This document shows positions 27,091 through 37,473 of a stretch of DNA of 64,000 nt, piece by piece. Numbering within the stretch: position 1 is the stretch's first letter; each line of letters opens with the position of its first letter. The notes under the pieces were generated by a model. That model saw nothing but the letters and a program-made list of their open reading frames with translations. It was not told where the DNA came from and searched no databases. Source of the DNA: Lysobacterales bacterium. Lineage in GTDB: Bacteria; Pseudomonadota; Gammaproteobacteria; Xanthomonadales; SZUA-36. A program made the position numbers and the translations under genes. Location of the stretch: positions 124,001 to 188,000 of the forward strand of contig JABAAB010000115.1 in the NCBI GenBank assembly GCA_014238945.1, written 5' to 3'.

Positions 27091-28113
27091 TCACGCAATG
27101 GCCAGTCCATGAATACAGACACGGGCATCGGTGCTGTGTACATAATAATCGATTAATTTACCGGTTTTCTTGTCGATACATACGATGGTGGCCGGTGAGA
27201 AACCGGCGAATATCAGGTCTTCATGTATCGCCAGTCCCCTAAGATAGAGCGGTCGTGCGGTCGCTTTGCGGCGACTGCTGAAAAAGGAAACACCCATCTC
27301 CTTGAAGGCACGCACGGTGGTCCGCATCAACAGCGAGGGGATGAAAGACATCTTCCTGATCTCAATGGCGCGAATGGCTAGACCGCTGGCCAGGTCATAG
27401 GCACGCACCACGGTCCGGTGGGTGTCGTTGATCCAGACCACACCGGGTTCCTCCATGATCAGGTTATGTGCATGTTTCAGATTTTTGTCACGGATAACGA
27501 TGGTTCCGCGGCTCAGGTTGGCGACCACGCACCGGGAATGGAACAACGCGTAGACTTCACCTCTGAATTCACACACGGCATTCAGATGCAGGTGGGAGGG
27601 GCCGCGAAACGAGGCGCTATCGAGAAATTCCTGGCGATTGTCCACGGTCTTGTCTACCGGAAGTGGTTCCAGATCCAGTTCCCGCTGAAATTCGGGCATT
27701 TCTCTCGGCCAGAAACCCTCCTGCAGGATGCCGTCTTCAAGGCGGTATTTGAGTGCCGCATCAAGGGTGGTCGAGCTAACCCATATCGATGAACCGGTCA
27801 GGGCGGTCTCGTGTAAACCGGCCATCAGGTCATGTGACATTTTCCGCTGCAGCCTGAGATCATGGTCAAAGAAATTCAGGGTATGGTAGTCGGCAGCTAT
27901 TACCCGGTCGCCCACCACCTGTATACCGCGGCAACCCCGGACATTTCCACGTGCATTGGGGTCGTGGTCCAGGGCCGGTTCAGCCGGTACGATGGCTGCT
28001 TCCCCCAACAGGGACTTGCGCCCCCAGTCCAGTCTGAACAGGCTGCCCCCTGCTTCAACGGCTGCCGCCCTGACAATGGTTCCAAAATATATTTCCACGC
28101 AACTTCCACGCAT
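27091..28113 (-). CDS. Beta-propeller-like protein of unknown function
   Basis: I choose ATG 28113 (340 residues); an in-frame start at 28161 is possible. Repeating beta-rich units are visible (GCRGIQVVGDRVIAADYHTL, LHLNAVCEFRGEVYALF, RGLAIHEDLIFAGFSPATI), as in NHL or Kelch-type propellers. There is no signal peptide, so it is probably cytoplasmic. The HLHLNAV and HAHNLIMEEPGVVWINDTHR stretches contain clustered His residues that might bind metal or substrate. I do not recognise a named family. It lies 73 bases upstream of the VOC gene. Confidence 0.6.
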   Translation of the reverse strand: MRGSCVEIYFGTIVRAAAVEAGGSLFRLDWGRKSLLGEAAIVPAEPALDHDPNARGNVRGCRGIQVVGDRVIAADYHTLNFFDHDLRLQRKMSHDLMAGLHETALTGSSIWVSSTTLDAALKYRLEDGILQEGFWPREMPEFQRELDLEPLPVDKTVDNRQEFLDSASFRGPSHLHLNAVCEFRGEVYALFHSRCVVANLSRGTIVIRDKNLKHAHNLIMEEPGVVWINDTHRTVVRAYDLASGLAIRAIEIRKMSFIPSLLMRTTVRAFKEMGVSFFSSRRKATARPLYLRGLAIHEDLIFAGFSPATIVCIDKKTGKLIDYYVHSTDARVCIHGLAIA

Positions 28114-28197
28114 TGAAACTGCTGCGTAGTGTAGCCGAAAAGCCACCACATGACGGGGCAATCAGTTGCTGGACTATTCTTTGCGTTTTTATATTTT

Positions 28198-30369
28198 TCA
28201 GAGTACCCGATCCAGTGCCACTGGATCCAGACCGGCCTTGGCACGCTCGATATTCAGGTGATCGATCATTCGTTGCTGGATGGCCTCATATCGCGGGTCG
28301 CCCTCCAGTGGCCTGAAAACGGGCCAGTCATCCGCCATTCGTGGACGGGTGATCATGCCCCGGTCTATGGTCTGTGCCAGGCTGTTCAATGCCTCATCCT
28401 CGTGCCCTGCCAGCATATGGTAATAGGCTTCGGATGCAAGTAACACGAAGTTATCAGCACCCTGGCTGCGCTGAAACATCAGGTTTTTCTGGAGTCGCTG
28501 CATTGCGTCACTGAAGACCTCGTCATTGCCCAAAGTGCGATAAGCGTGCGTGATCCTTGCCAGGTTCAAATCGCCAACTCCAAACCGTCCGGGAAAATCA
28601 CGTTGCCAGGCATCGAGGTCGGGCCAACGTGACTCCACAAACCCGATCAGTTCCTCGTGCCGGCCTTCCAGGTGGAGCAGGCGGATCAACGAAGCGATGT
28701 CTTCACCACTGGCGGCCAGATCGTAGGCAAGAATGGTGGCTTCCTCGGTCCGGCTCAGTGCACTCAGCGCCCGGGGATGAAAATCATTGCCGTTGAGTTC
28801 AAGAACCTGTTCAAACTCTCCCAGGGTTGCCAGGCGCCGGGCATAACTGCGCCGATTGCTCCGGTCAGTGGGTGCCGCCAGCCAGGCATCCCGGGATAAC
28901 GGCAAGGCATCGCCCAATTCACCTTCAAAACTCAAAATCAAAGCCTCGGAGTCTTTGATACCCGCGTCGTGCGGAAAAAAGGCCTGACCCGCTCCAGCAC
29001 CTGGCGGGCCTCGTTCATTTTTCCAATAAAACAATAACGCAGGATCAGGTTACCGAATCCGGGACGATACAGCGGGTCTATTTCGTGCATTCGCTCCAAA
29101 ATGGTGATGGATTCCTGGAGATTGCCCTGTCCGGCCAGGGCGTTTTGCAGCCAGTTTCTGGCGTTCACCAGGTTGGGGTTGATATCCAGTGCACGTTTCG
29201 GGGGCCAATCGCCTTTACCTGGTCGCTCCCCAACTGGGTATTTTGCCAATACAGTCCCAGCGCCGCCCAGGTTTCCGCCTGTTCTGAATCAAGTTCCAGG
29301 GCGCGATCAATCCAGGGTTTGGCTTCATTTAATGCTTCAGAGTTGGAAAGCGTGCCATAGTTAGCCTTGGAAAGAAGAAGATGCGTGATGCCCAACTGGG
29401 CAAATGCCGGTGCAAAGCCGGAATCCGCCTTGATGGCCTGGCGCAGCAGGGCTGCGGCGTCTAGCAATGGTTGTTCTTTGCGGTCCCTGATTTTTTGCCT
29501 TGCCAACAGGTACAGGTCATAGGCCATCGTGTCGGTGCGGGTAGCTGTGATGGACTGGTTATCCAGCAGCGCGGCCTTCATCTGTTGCAGGATGGCGTTG
29601 GCGATTTCGTCCTGGATGGCGAAAATGTCGTTGAGTTCGCGGTCATAGGTGTCCGACCACAGATGAAAACCATCATCGACCTTGATCAGTTGTGCCGTGA
29701 CCGGACCTTGTCACCGGCCTTGCGCACCGAGCCTTCCAGGATATGGTTCACCCCAAGTGCTTCACCGATCATACGAAGGTCCTGGTTCTGGCCTTTGAAA
29801 GCGAATGAGGAGGTATGACCGGCGACCTTCAGTTCATGAACTTTTGCGAGGGCATTGAGGATTTCCTCGGATATCCCGTCGGAGAAATACTCCTGTTCGG
29901 GGTCAGAGCTTATATTGACGAAGGGTAGTACCGCGATCGACTTCTCCAATTCGGTTATGGTCTGTTCGCCGGCTGTCTGTTCAACCACAAGCTGTTCAGC
30001 TGCGGTCTGATCAAAGGGCTGTGACGATCCTGAAAACTTGTCGAACACGAAATATCCCAGTGCCACGACCAGAACGCCGATGATGGCGCGGTCAAGCTTG
30101 CGGCCGGTCTGGGTGGTAATGGACTGGGTCCGATCGACATCCTTTTCCTTTTTCAATCCCTCGGGTGTCAACTCGAAGGCCCAGGCGAAAAAGACCGCCA
30201 GCGGAAAACCGATGATCAGGATCAACAGTACGGATTTGATCACCCATTCCGGCGCACCAAAACTTTCCAGGGATAGTTGTGAAACCTGCGCCAGCAGCCA
30301 GGCGATGATCAGGTAAGCGATGCCGACCCGGAACACATTTCTTCTTTTCAGTTCGTCAAAAAAGCCCAT
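28198..30369 (-). pseudogene. Membrane-anchored TPR protein, broken by three single-base deletions
   Basis: The intact N-terminus (MGFFDELKRRNVFRVGIAYL, two membrane helices, then a linker with a third) belongs to a large family of membrane TPR proteins. The middle has a FlgO-like domain (LPFVNISSDPEQEYFSDGI, ILEGSVRKAGDKVR) and the rest is TPR repeats. The frame shifts three times, each in the same sense and each fixable by adding one base: at CCGG 29701-29704, the G5 run 29200-29204 and the A6 run 28975-28980. Corrected, it would be about 724 residues. The reading frame is otherwise clean, so either very recent inactivation or homopolymer sequencing error is likely. Role unknown; family members are thought to be sensory. 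Confidence 0.8.
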
Positions 30370-30566
30370 TTGGATCCCGGGAAATGAATTTTATTTATCC
30401 ACTGGGTGTGGGTTGGTCCTTCTGCAACCACCAGGAACTGCTGTCCCGGTTGACTGCTCCATAGTGTGGCTCAAAGGCCAAAGAAAAGGGGCAGCAGCAA
30501 TAAGGAACAGCAGCACTCACCATGATAGAATTCCAGTTCAACCGGTTCAGGGCATATCGCATATCA

Positions 30567-31220
30567 ATGAAGATCAACGACCTCAGCCAGCAGGACACTG
30601 TTTTCAACCAGTTCTTGGCAGAAATACGGGATGTAGATATCCAGGGCGACAGTTTGCGTTTTCGACGCAACCTGGAGCGTATTGGAGAGATCATGGCCTA
30701 TGAAATCAGCAAGGATCTGGTTTTCAGAGAAAAACCCGTGACCACCCCGTTGGGTACCGCTGACTGCAGAATCATAGACGAACAACCGGTGCTGGCAACC
30801 ATATTGCGCGCAGGTTTACCACTGCACCAGGGTCTGCTCAGCTATTTTGACCGCGCAGAGAACACCTTTATTTCCGCCTACCGTAAACACCACGGAGATG
30901 AAGACACGTTTGAGGTCGAAGTGGAATACATGGCCAGTCCAACGATTGGGGGTAAGACGGTGATCCTGTGTGACCCAATGATGGCCACCGGGACCTCAAT
31001 GGTACTGAGTTACAAAGCCTTGCTCGAACGCGGTACACCCGCTCACGTGCATGTTGCCGTGGTCATCGCCAGCGAACGGGGTATCCGGTTGGTGGAGGAG
31101 AACCTGCCCTCAGACACGACTATCTGGGTTGGGGCTATCGATCCGGAACTGACATCGCGCGCCTACATTGTTCCAGGTCTGGGTGATGCAGGTGACCTGG
31201 CATTTGGAGACAAGGAGTAA
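30567..31220 (+). CDS. upp: Uracil phosphoribosyltransferase
   Basis: The enzyme converts uracil and PRPP to UMP in pyrimidine salvage. From ATG 30567 it has 217 residues; an earlier in-frame ATG at 30522 would add 15. I prefer the later one because homologues begin with a short segment before DTVFNQFLAEIRD. The PRPP-binding loop is ILCDPMMATGTSM, and the uracil-binding end reads YIVPGLGDAGDLAFG. The RFRRNLERIGEIMAYE stretch is typical of Upp. It is a single gene, divergent from the TPR gene. Confidence 0.93.
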   Translation: MKINDLSQQDTVFNQFLAEIRDVDIQGDSLRFRRNLERIGEIMAYEISKDLVFREKPVTTPLGTADCRIIDEQPVLATILRAGLPLHQGLLSYFDRAENTFISAYRKHHGDEDTFEVEVEYMASPTIGGKTVILCDPMMATGTSMVLSYKALLERGTPAHVHVAVVIASERGIRLVEENLPSDTTIWVGAIDPELTSRAYIVPGLGDAGDLAFGDKE

Positions 31221-31420
31221 GGTGGCCATCTTTCATATTAATTCATTTGGATTCAGTTACAGGACATTTGCGACGTGCACAAGGACCAGCCAATGAAGTT
31301 TCTTTACCTGTGACTGGGCTGCTAGTGAGGTTGGTCGTGATTAATCCGTTGTGACCTCAAAATAAGTGACATCTGACACAAACAGGTCATAATGTGACAC
31401 GTTCAAAGGAGGACGTATCA

Positions 31421-32797
31421 ATGCCCAAGACAAAGCACCCTGCGGGTGTTTTTTTATTGCTTGCCGTCTTGCTGGCCAACCAGGTCTGCCTTGCAAGCAA
31501 TGGCTATTTTCCGCATGGTGTGGGAAGCAAGAACAAATCCCTGGCGGGTGCCGGTATGGCCATGCCGGAGGAGGCCATTTCGATGGTCAACAATCCGGCC
31601 GTGGCGGTATTGCTTGGTAACCGGCTGGAAGCTGGTCTGACCGCCTTTATGCCACGGCGGAACTATACAACCTTTGAAAGTGAATCCGGGGGTGAACAGG
31701 GCGTATTCACGATTGGACCTGCCGATATTGACAGCTCAAAAGAGCTGTTCCTGATGCCAGAGTTTGCAGGAATAAAACAATTACAAAATGATACGGCACT
31801 GGGTACTGCTTTTTACATGCGCAGTGGTATGAGCACGGCCTACAAGGGCGGGGTGGCCGCTTTTGACCCGGACGGCAGTGGCCCACTGGATGTGACCAGC
31901 CTGCCGGGAACCTTCGGTGATGGTGACATCCGTTTTGAACTGTCACAGGCCTATGTGGACATCGCCTGGGCAAAGAAGTTGAGCGAGGATACATCATTTG
32001 GCATTTCGGTCGTTTTGGCGACGCAATCACTGGAGGTTGGAGGACTGAGGGGGCTGTCGCAGTATTCAGAGGTGTTTGCCGCCAGCGGCGGCGCCCAGAC
32101 GCCATCGGCACTGAGCGGTAACGGTACCGACCGGTCCTACGGAGTGGGTTTGAAAGTCGGTTTTCACCATGAATTTGCTGACAAATTCAGTTTTGGCCTG
32201 ATGTATCAAAGCAAGATCAGCATGGGCGCTCACGATGACTATTCCGATCTGCTCGCAGATGCCGGCAAGCTGGATATCCCGCCTTGGGTACGCATGGGTG
32301 CAAGCTGGCAGGCCCTGCCGCAATTGACTGTCAGTATCGATGCACAGCAAATGTGGTTCTCGAAGATCGATGCGCTGGCCAACTCTTTTGGGAATCTTGA
32401 CCACTGCCCCTCGGCGCAGCGTGGAGGTGTGGAGCCGGGTTCCTGTCTCGGTGGTGCCAACGGTGCCGGTTTCGGCTGGGCTGATGTACCGGTCTACAGT
32501 CTTGGACTAAGTTGGCTGGTCAACGACAACTGGACCCTGAGTGCGGGGATCAGTAACAGTGAGCAACCGGTCCCCCGCGAGGAGAATACCCTGAACCTGC
32601 TTTTTCCCAGTATGAGCGAAGTGCATTTCACTTCCGGCGTCACGTGGCGAATGGGAAACGATCGTGAGTTGAGCTTTGCCTTCATGTATACCGAAGAAGA
32701 GTCCCTGCACCACGCAGGCCAATTAGACCCGGGCCAGGAGGTGGTGATTACCACCGATCAGTTCGATCTCCAGCTCAGTTACAGCTGGACCTATTAG
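31421..32797 (+). CDS. FadL/OmpP1/TodX-type outer-membrane transport protein
   Basis: The start at ATG 31421 is set by a strong GGAGG site 7 bases upstream; an ATG or GTG at 31394 would add nine residues. The 458-residue protein has a signal peptide (FLLLAVLLANQVCLA) followed by the FadL N-terminal hatch pattern (NGYFPHGVGSKNKSLAGAGMA, ISMVNNPAVAV), then a beta barrel rich in aromatic residues, ending in Tyr (LQLSYSWTY). FadL-type channels admit hydrophobic compounds such as fatty acids or aromatic hydrocarbons. It is the first of five plus-strand genes with a TonB receptor and a tripartite transporter. Confidence 0.9.
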   Translation: MPKTKHPAGVFLLLAVLLANQVCLASNGYFPHGVGSKNKSLAGAGMAMPEEAISMVNNPAVAVLLGNRLEAGLTAFMPRRNYTTFESESGGEQGVFTIGPADIDSSKELFLMPEFAGIKQLQNDTALGTAFYMRSGMSTAYKGGVAAFDPDGSGPLDVTSLPGTFGDGDIRFELSQAYVDIAWAKKLSEDTSFGISVVLATQSLEVGGLRGLSQYSEVFAASGGAQTPSALSGNGTDRSYGVGLKVGFHHEFADKFSFGLMYQSKISMGAHDDYSDLLADAGKLDIPPWVRMGASWQALPQLTVSIDAQQMWFSKIDALANSFGNLDHCPSAQRGGVEPGSCLGGANGAGFGWADVPVYSLGLSWLVNDNWTLSAGISNSEQPVPREENTLNLLFPSMSEVHFTSGVTWRMGNDRELSFAFMYTEEESLHHAGQLDPGQEVVITTDQFDLQLSYSWTY

Positions 32798-32800
32798 CCC

Positions 32801-34780
32801 ATGTTGAAACAAGTATTATCGTCGTCATTCGCATTCCGGTACTCAATGGCACTGGTTTTTACCACAATGTTTTCGTGCTCACTGCATGCGGATGATGAAG
32901 TTGAAGCGGGAGGGGCGGTTGACAACCGTGATGTACAGGAGCAGTCAAACGCGGACAAGGACATATTTCCGATGCCGGAAATTATCGTTACCGCCCGCAA
33001 GGTCGATGCCCCCCAGACCGTTGTTGTTCGCAAGGCCAGTTTTGAGGATATAGAGGCCTGGAATGCACATAATGTGGGTGACGCGCTGACCTATGTTTCC
33101 GGTGTAAATGTACAGATCGGCGGGTCTTCCGGAGACGCACGCGCCTGGATCAGGGGTTTCAGGGACCGGGATGTGCTGGTGCTGTTCGATGGTATCCCGA
33201 TTGCCTCCGGGTTTGAAGGCACCATAGACCTCAATGAAATCGGGGTGGAAAACATTGCCACAATCAACGTGCTGAAAAGTGCCCCGTCGGTAATTTACGG
33301 GACCAATGGCGTCGGTGGTGTGATCGATGTGATACCGCAGAGCGGTCAGACCGGTACCTTTCTCAACGGTGGTATTGAACTGGGTGGGGACGATCGCCGT
33401 CTGTTCCGATTCAATGGTGGTGGGGGCAATGGAAATATCAGCTATGCGCTGTCGGCGCAGCGGCAGCAGGCGGATGAATTTTCACTTTCAGATGATTACA
33501 CACCCGCGGCAAATCAACCGTCAGGTAAACGGGTCAACAGTGATTATGAACGCAACAGCCTGTTGCTGCAGTTCGATGCCCTGCAGGGACCCATCGGGCA
33601 CAGTTCCTTGTTCATCAACCTCTCTGATGCCGAAAAAGGCCTGCCGGTCGAGACCGGTGTGGATGATCCGGACTTTGAACGTCTGACCCGGTCGAAACGC
33701 CAGACAGTGGGATTCTCCAATCATTTCACGCAATTACCATTGTCACTGAAACTCTATTACAACGGCTACGACAGTGATCTCACGGTGTTTACCGACGAAA
33801 GCTTCAGCGAGGTAGATGAAATTGAAACGGACGAGGATTATTCCTATGGCGGCAAGCTGTATTCCACCCTTGATACCGGCTCAAGAAACTCGATCGTCCT
33901 GTCCGCCAGCGCCCAGACCGATGTATTCAAGGCGGAAGGTGAACTGGAGGAAGGCAACAAGGCCGAGTTGACCACCTACACCCTGGCCGTTGAAGACCAG
34001 TTCTGGATCTCCCAGAAATTTTCATTGGCGGCCGGTGGGATCTACAGCTATTTTGACCAGACCCGTCTGGGTAAAACCAGCAGTGCATTCAATCCGCAAC
34101 TGGCACTGGCCTGGCAGGCCAATCCGGCGCTGACTGTACACGCTTCTGCCGCACAGCGGACCCGTTTCCCCAAGTTGCGTGAACTGTATCGGCGCAGATA
34201 TGGGAACCCGGATCTTGACCCGCAAACCGCGAACAATTACGAGATTGGACTCAGTTATCAGCACGATTCGGGTGTCTTCAGTGATTTTTCAGTTTACCGT
34301 AGTGATGTGGATGGCCTGATCGAGCGCCCACACCGGCGTTCCGTGTACCTGAACCTGGACCGTGTAACGTTTGAGGGTATTGAACTGGCCAGTGGTGGCT
34401 GGATTACCGACAAGGTATTTGCCCGGCTGACCTACACCTGGGTCGATGCATCTGAAGACCTCGACGGGGGTGGAAGCAGACAGTTACGCAGCCGTCCCAG
34501 GCATACGGCCATGACAGAGTTACGCTATCGTTTTGACCACGGGAGCCTGTTCACCTTTAACGGGATTTATGTTTCCGGCCTACATGACCTGGACCCCGAT
34601 GGTGTCTACACAAAAATACCCGGCTATTTTGTCGCTAACGTCAAGTTGTCCAGACCCTTTGGCAATCACTATGAGGCCTACCTGTCAGTGACCAACCTGG
34701 GTGATACAGATTATGTGCAGAGATTGGGAAATCCCAGGGAGGGCAGGGCGATACTGCTGGGTCTGAACCTGAATTACTAG
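32801..34780 (+). CDS. TonB-dependent receptor
   Basis: This 659-residue protein has a signal peptide (residues 1-30), an early TonB-box-like region (PEIIVTARK), a plug domain (about 70-175: GDALTYVSGVNVQIGG, RGFRDRDVLVLFDGIPI, LKSAPSVIYGTNGVGGVIDV) and a 22-strand-type barrel ending LGLNLNY. The GVGGVIDV pattern and size place it with receptors of the ferric-siderophore/vitamin B12 and small-molecule type. It starts 3 bases after the FadL gene, so the pair is co-expressed. The likely substrate is the compound handled by the downstream Tct transporter, but this is not proven. Confidence 0.92.
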   Translation: MLKQVLSSSFAFRYSMALVFTTMFSCSLHADDEVEAGGAVDNRDVQEQSNADKDIFPMPEIIVTARKVDAPQTVVVRKASFEDIEAWNAHNVGDALTYVSGVNVQIGGSSGDARAWIRGFRDRDVLVLFDGIPIASGFEGTIDLNEIGVENIATINVLKSAPSVIYGTNGVGGVIDVIPQSGQTGTFLNGGIELGGDDRRLFRFNGGGGNGNISYALSAQRQQADEFSLSDDYTPAANQPSGKRVNSDYERNSLLLQFDALQGPIGHSSLFINLSDAEKGLPVETGVDDPDFERLTRSKRQTVGFSNHFTQLPLSLKLYYNGYDSDLTVFTDESFSEVDEIETDEDYSYGGKLYSTLDTGSRNSIVLSASAQTDVFKAEGELEEGNKAELTTYTLAVEDQFWISQKFSLAAGGIYSYFDQTRLGKTSSAFNPQLALAWQANPALTVHASAAQRTRFPKLRELYRRRYGNPDLDPQTANNYEIGLSYQHDSGVFSDFSVYRSDVDGLIERPHRRSVYLNLDRVTFEGIELASGGWITDKVFARLTYTWVDASEDLDGGGSRQLRSRPRHTAMTELRYRFDHGSLFTFNGIYVSGLHDLDPDGVYTKIPGYFVANVKLSRPFGNHYEAYLSVTNLGDTDYVQRLGNPREGRAILLGLNLNY

Positions 34781-34824
34781 CGCTTACAAAAGACGAAACT
34801 GCACAAACCGCAGGGTGTTGACGA

Positions 34825-35889
34825 ATGATGAGATACATTTTTACCTTGTTTCTGTTGGCGGTTTCACCGCCAGCCACGGCAGATTGCCCGGGGCCTGGCA
34901 GCGGTACCATACACTGGATCGTACCCAGCAAACCCGGTGGAGGCTATGATGCCTATTCACGTCTGTTGCAACCGTTCCTTGAACAGAGCTTGCAGACGCG
35001 AATACTGATGGTAAACCGCTTCGAGGCCGGTGGTATCGTGGGTGCAATGACCATTCGTGATGCCGTACCCGACGGCAGGACACTCGGTATCATCAATGCC
35101 CCCGGTCTGCTGGCTGCACACCTGGCCGGCAATGCCCCGGTACCTCATCCGGGATCGGACTTCACCATCATTGCTCGTGTGGCCATGACACACGTGGTGA
35201 TGTTAACAGGTCGCGATTCCGGTTTTTCCAACATGGATGAACTGATGCGGTCTGCCCGTTCCCGACCGGTACTCGCCGGTGTGCGCGATGCCGGGTCATC
35301 AAATTTCATCGCCCTGCCGGTGGTTGCATCACTGATCGGTATGAACTTCGAACTGGTGACGGGTTATGTCGGTAACGCGGCGCGCACGATGGCCGCTCTG
35401 CGGGGTGAGATTGACATCGTTTTGCACAATTTTGATTCCGCCAGACGCTACATCGAGTCGGGGGAACTGGTGCCGCTGTTGCAGGTGGCAGATCCAGGCG
35501 CACGGGACCTGGACAGCGACGCACGTCAACTGCTTGCCGGCGTGCCCGTGCTGGGTGGTGACGCCGGCTACGCCGTAAGCCGTGTCGGTGATACGGGAAA
35601 AACCATTGCCCTGGTGAAACGCGAAGCAGCCGCACTCGCCAATATCTATGCCGCCGGTCGGCTGGTGGTGGCCCCCAGGAACCTCCCAGAGACAGCGTTC
35701 ACGTGTCTGTCAACGGCGCTGGAAAATATATTGAACAGCGATGTCTTGATTGACGCTGCCGGGCGTGCGAGATTAAGCATTGAGTATCAGGCACCGGGGG
35801 CCATAGTCGATGACCTTGCGACAGCGATGCGCGAGTTGAAGCAGTTTAAGCCTCTTATCATGTCGGCCATTGAGCAGGCGAGACAGTAG
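34825..35889 (+). CDS. tctC: Tripartite tricarboxylate transporter substrate-binding protein
   Basis: The 354-residue protein has a short signal peptide (YIFTLFLLAVSPPATA). The mature part fits the Bug/TctC family: IHWIVPSKPGGGYDAYSRLL, a mid-domain with VNRFEAGGIVGAMTIRDAVPDG, and an ADPGARDLDSDARQL-type C-terminal region. These periplasmic proteins bind carboxylates such as citrate, aromatic acids or C4 dicarboxylates. Spacing of 45 bases from the TonB gene and 36 to tctA supports one operon. Substrate is not evident. Confidence 0.88.
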   Translation: MMRYIFTLFLLAVSPPATADCPGPGSGTIHWIVPSKPGGGYDAYSRLLQPFLEQSLQTRILMVNRFEAGGIVGAMTIRDAVPDGRTLGIINAPGLLAAHLAGNAPVPHPGSDFTIIARVAMTHVVMLTGRDSGFSNMDELMRSARSRPVLAGVRDAGSSNFIALPVVASLIGMNFELVTGYVGNAARTMAALRGEIDIVLHNFDSARRYIESGELVPLLQVADPGARDLDSDARQLLAGVPVLGGDAGYAVSRVGDTGKTIALVKREAAALANIYAAGRLVVAPRNLPETAFTCLSTALENILNSDVLIDAAGRARLSIEYQAPGAIVDDLATAMRELKQFKPLIMSAIEQARQ

Positions 35890-35925
35890 CACGACCGTGT
35901 ACCGGGAACTCAGACAGGTGAGGGT

Positions 35926-37473
35926 ATGGATAGCAGCGTAATTGATGCGGCCATGGAAGGTTTGCGGCTGGTGTTTTCCTGGCCCTATATCATTTATCCG
36001 CTGGCCGGCACACTGCTGGCCATGTTGTTTTCCTCTGTCCCCGGTCTGAACAGTTCCAGCCTGATGGCGCTGGCGATCCCCCTGACGTTCAGCTGGGACC
36101 CGTTGGCCGTCATGCTGTTATTCGGTGCCTTTGTAGGAGGTGCCACTTTCATGGGCTCGGTTACCGCCATTTTATTCAATATTCCAGGCAAGGCACAGAA
36201 CGCGGTCACCCTCCTGGACGGCTATCCCCTCACAATGCAGGGAAAGGCAAAGACAGCCATTGGCTGTGCGGCAGCTTCCTCGGCCCTGGGGTCAACCTTT
36301 GGTATCTTCATGCTCATCGCGTTGATTCCCTTCATGCGTGAGGCGGCCATGGCACTGGGGCCTCCGGAGTACCTGATGCTGGCGATCTGGGGCCTGACCA
36401 CGCTGGCGGCACTGTGTGGACACTCGCTGCTCAAGGGGCTGGCCATTGCAGGCCTGGGTCTGCAATTGGCATTCATTGGTTATGACCCGCGTACCGCTGA
36501 GCTTCGCTTCACGTTCGGTATCGATTATCTGCACGACGGTCTGAGCCTCGTGCCTGTCTTCCTCGGTGTCTTTGCGCTCTCGGAAGTCATTGATTTGATG
36601 GTCAGCCGTCGAGAAACCTTGTCCGGAAAACGACGGCTGCAGGAGTTGACCGGCAGTGTCAAAGAAGGTGTGCTTTCGGTATTCCGGCATTTTGGTCTTT
36701 TCCTGCGCAGTTCAGTGCTCGGGACGGTCATTGGGGCCATACCGGGTGTGGGCAGTTCGGTGGCTGGATTTGTTGCCTATGGGCACGCCAGCCAGACTGC
36801 GGCAGACAGGTCCCGCTTTGGACAGGGGGATATACGTGGGGTGCTGGCACCGGAAGCAGCCAACGATGCCAAGGACGGCGGTGCATTGATCCCTACACTG
36901 GCACTGGGTATACCGGGCGGTACCGGTACCGCGATACTGCTGGGTGCACTGACCCTACATGGGATGGCACCCGGAAGGGAAATGTTGAGCGACAACCTGG
37001 TGCTGGTGTTTGTGCTGATCTGGTCGCTGTTCCTGTCCAACTGGATTACTTCCCTGCTCGGATTGTCACTGGTCAATCCAATGGCCAGACTCAGTACGGT
37101 ACGCACCACCCGCTTGTTGCCTTTCATTCTTGCCCTGTCGGTGATCGGCTCCCTGCAGTATCGCGGCTTGATTGAAGATGTGGCGTGTGCGATGTTTTTT
37201 GGTTTCGTTGGCTACCTGATGAAGCGCTACGACTGGCCACGTATCCCGCTGGTCATCGCAATGGCCCTGGCGCCGCTGTTCGAGACCAACCTGCACCTCA
37301 CATTGCGTTTGCAGGAATTGGGTCGTGTCGATTTCTGGTCCCGCCCGGTGGTATTACTATTGATCATATTGACCCTGGTCAACCTGTTCCTGCCGACGAT
37401 AGTTGACCGGTTTCGTGTTTCCCGAAAAGTCAGGAATGATTTGAACCAGCAAGCGGAACACGATGATGATTAA
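35926..37473 (+). CDS. tctA: Tripartite tricarboxylate transporter, large permease
   Basis: This 515-residue protein has about 12 hydrophobic helices. The TctA signature segments are present: GATFMGSVTAILFNIPGKAQNAVTLLDGYP near the N-terminus, VGSSVAGFVAYGHASQ in the middle and GVLAPEAANDAKDGGALIPTLALGIPGGTGTA after it. TctA is the large membrane subunit that moves the substrate bound by TctC, driven by a cation gradient. The start is consistent with family length. Its end overlaps tctB by 11 bases. Confidence 0.95.
   Translation: MDSSVIDAAMEGLRLVFSWPYIIYPLAGTLLAMLFSSVPGLNSSSLMALAIPLTFSWDPLAVMLLFGAFVGGATFMGSVTAILFNIPGKAQNAVTLLDGYPLTMQGKAKTAIGCAAASSALGSTFGIFMLIALIPFMREAAMALGPPEYLMLAIWGLTTLAALCGHSLLKGLAIAGLGLQLAFIGYDPRTAELRFTFGIDYLHDGLSLVPVFLGVFALSEVIDLMVSRRETLSGKRRLQELTGSVKEGVLSVFRHFGLFLRSSVLGTVIGAIPGVGSSVAGFVAYGHASQTAADRSRFGQGDIRGVLAPEAANDAKDGGALIPTLALGIPGGTGTAILLGALTLHGMAPGREMLSDNLVLVFVLIWSLFLSNWITSLLGLSLVNPMARLSTVRTTRLLPFILALSVIGSLQYRGLIEDVACAMFFGFVGYLMKRYDWPRIPLVIAMALAPLFETNLHLTLRLQELGRVDFWSRPVVLLLIILTLVNLFLPTIVDRFRVSRKVRNDLNQQAEHDDD

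Noticed and set aside
31221..31420. Repeated TGACA/GTGACAC words upstream of the FadL gene
   Set aside because: Several copies look like a possible regulator site, but they do not form a clear palindrome or evenly spaced repeat.
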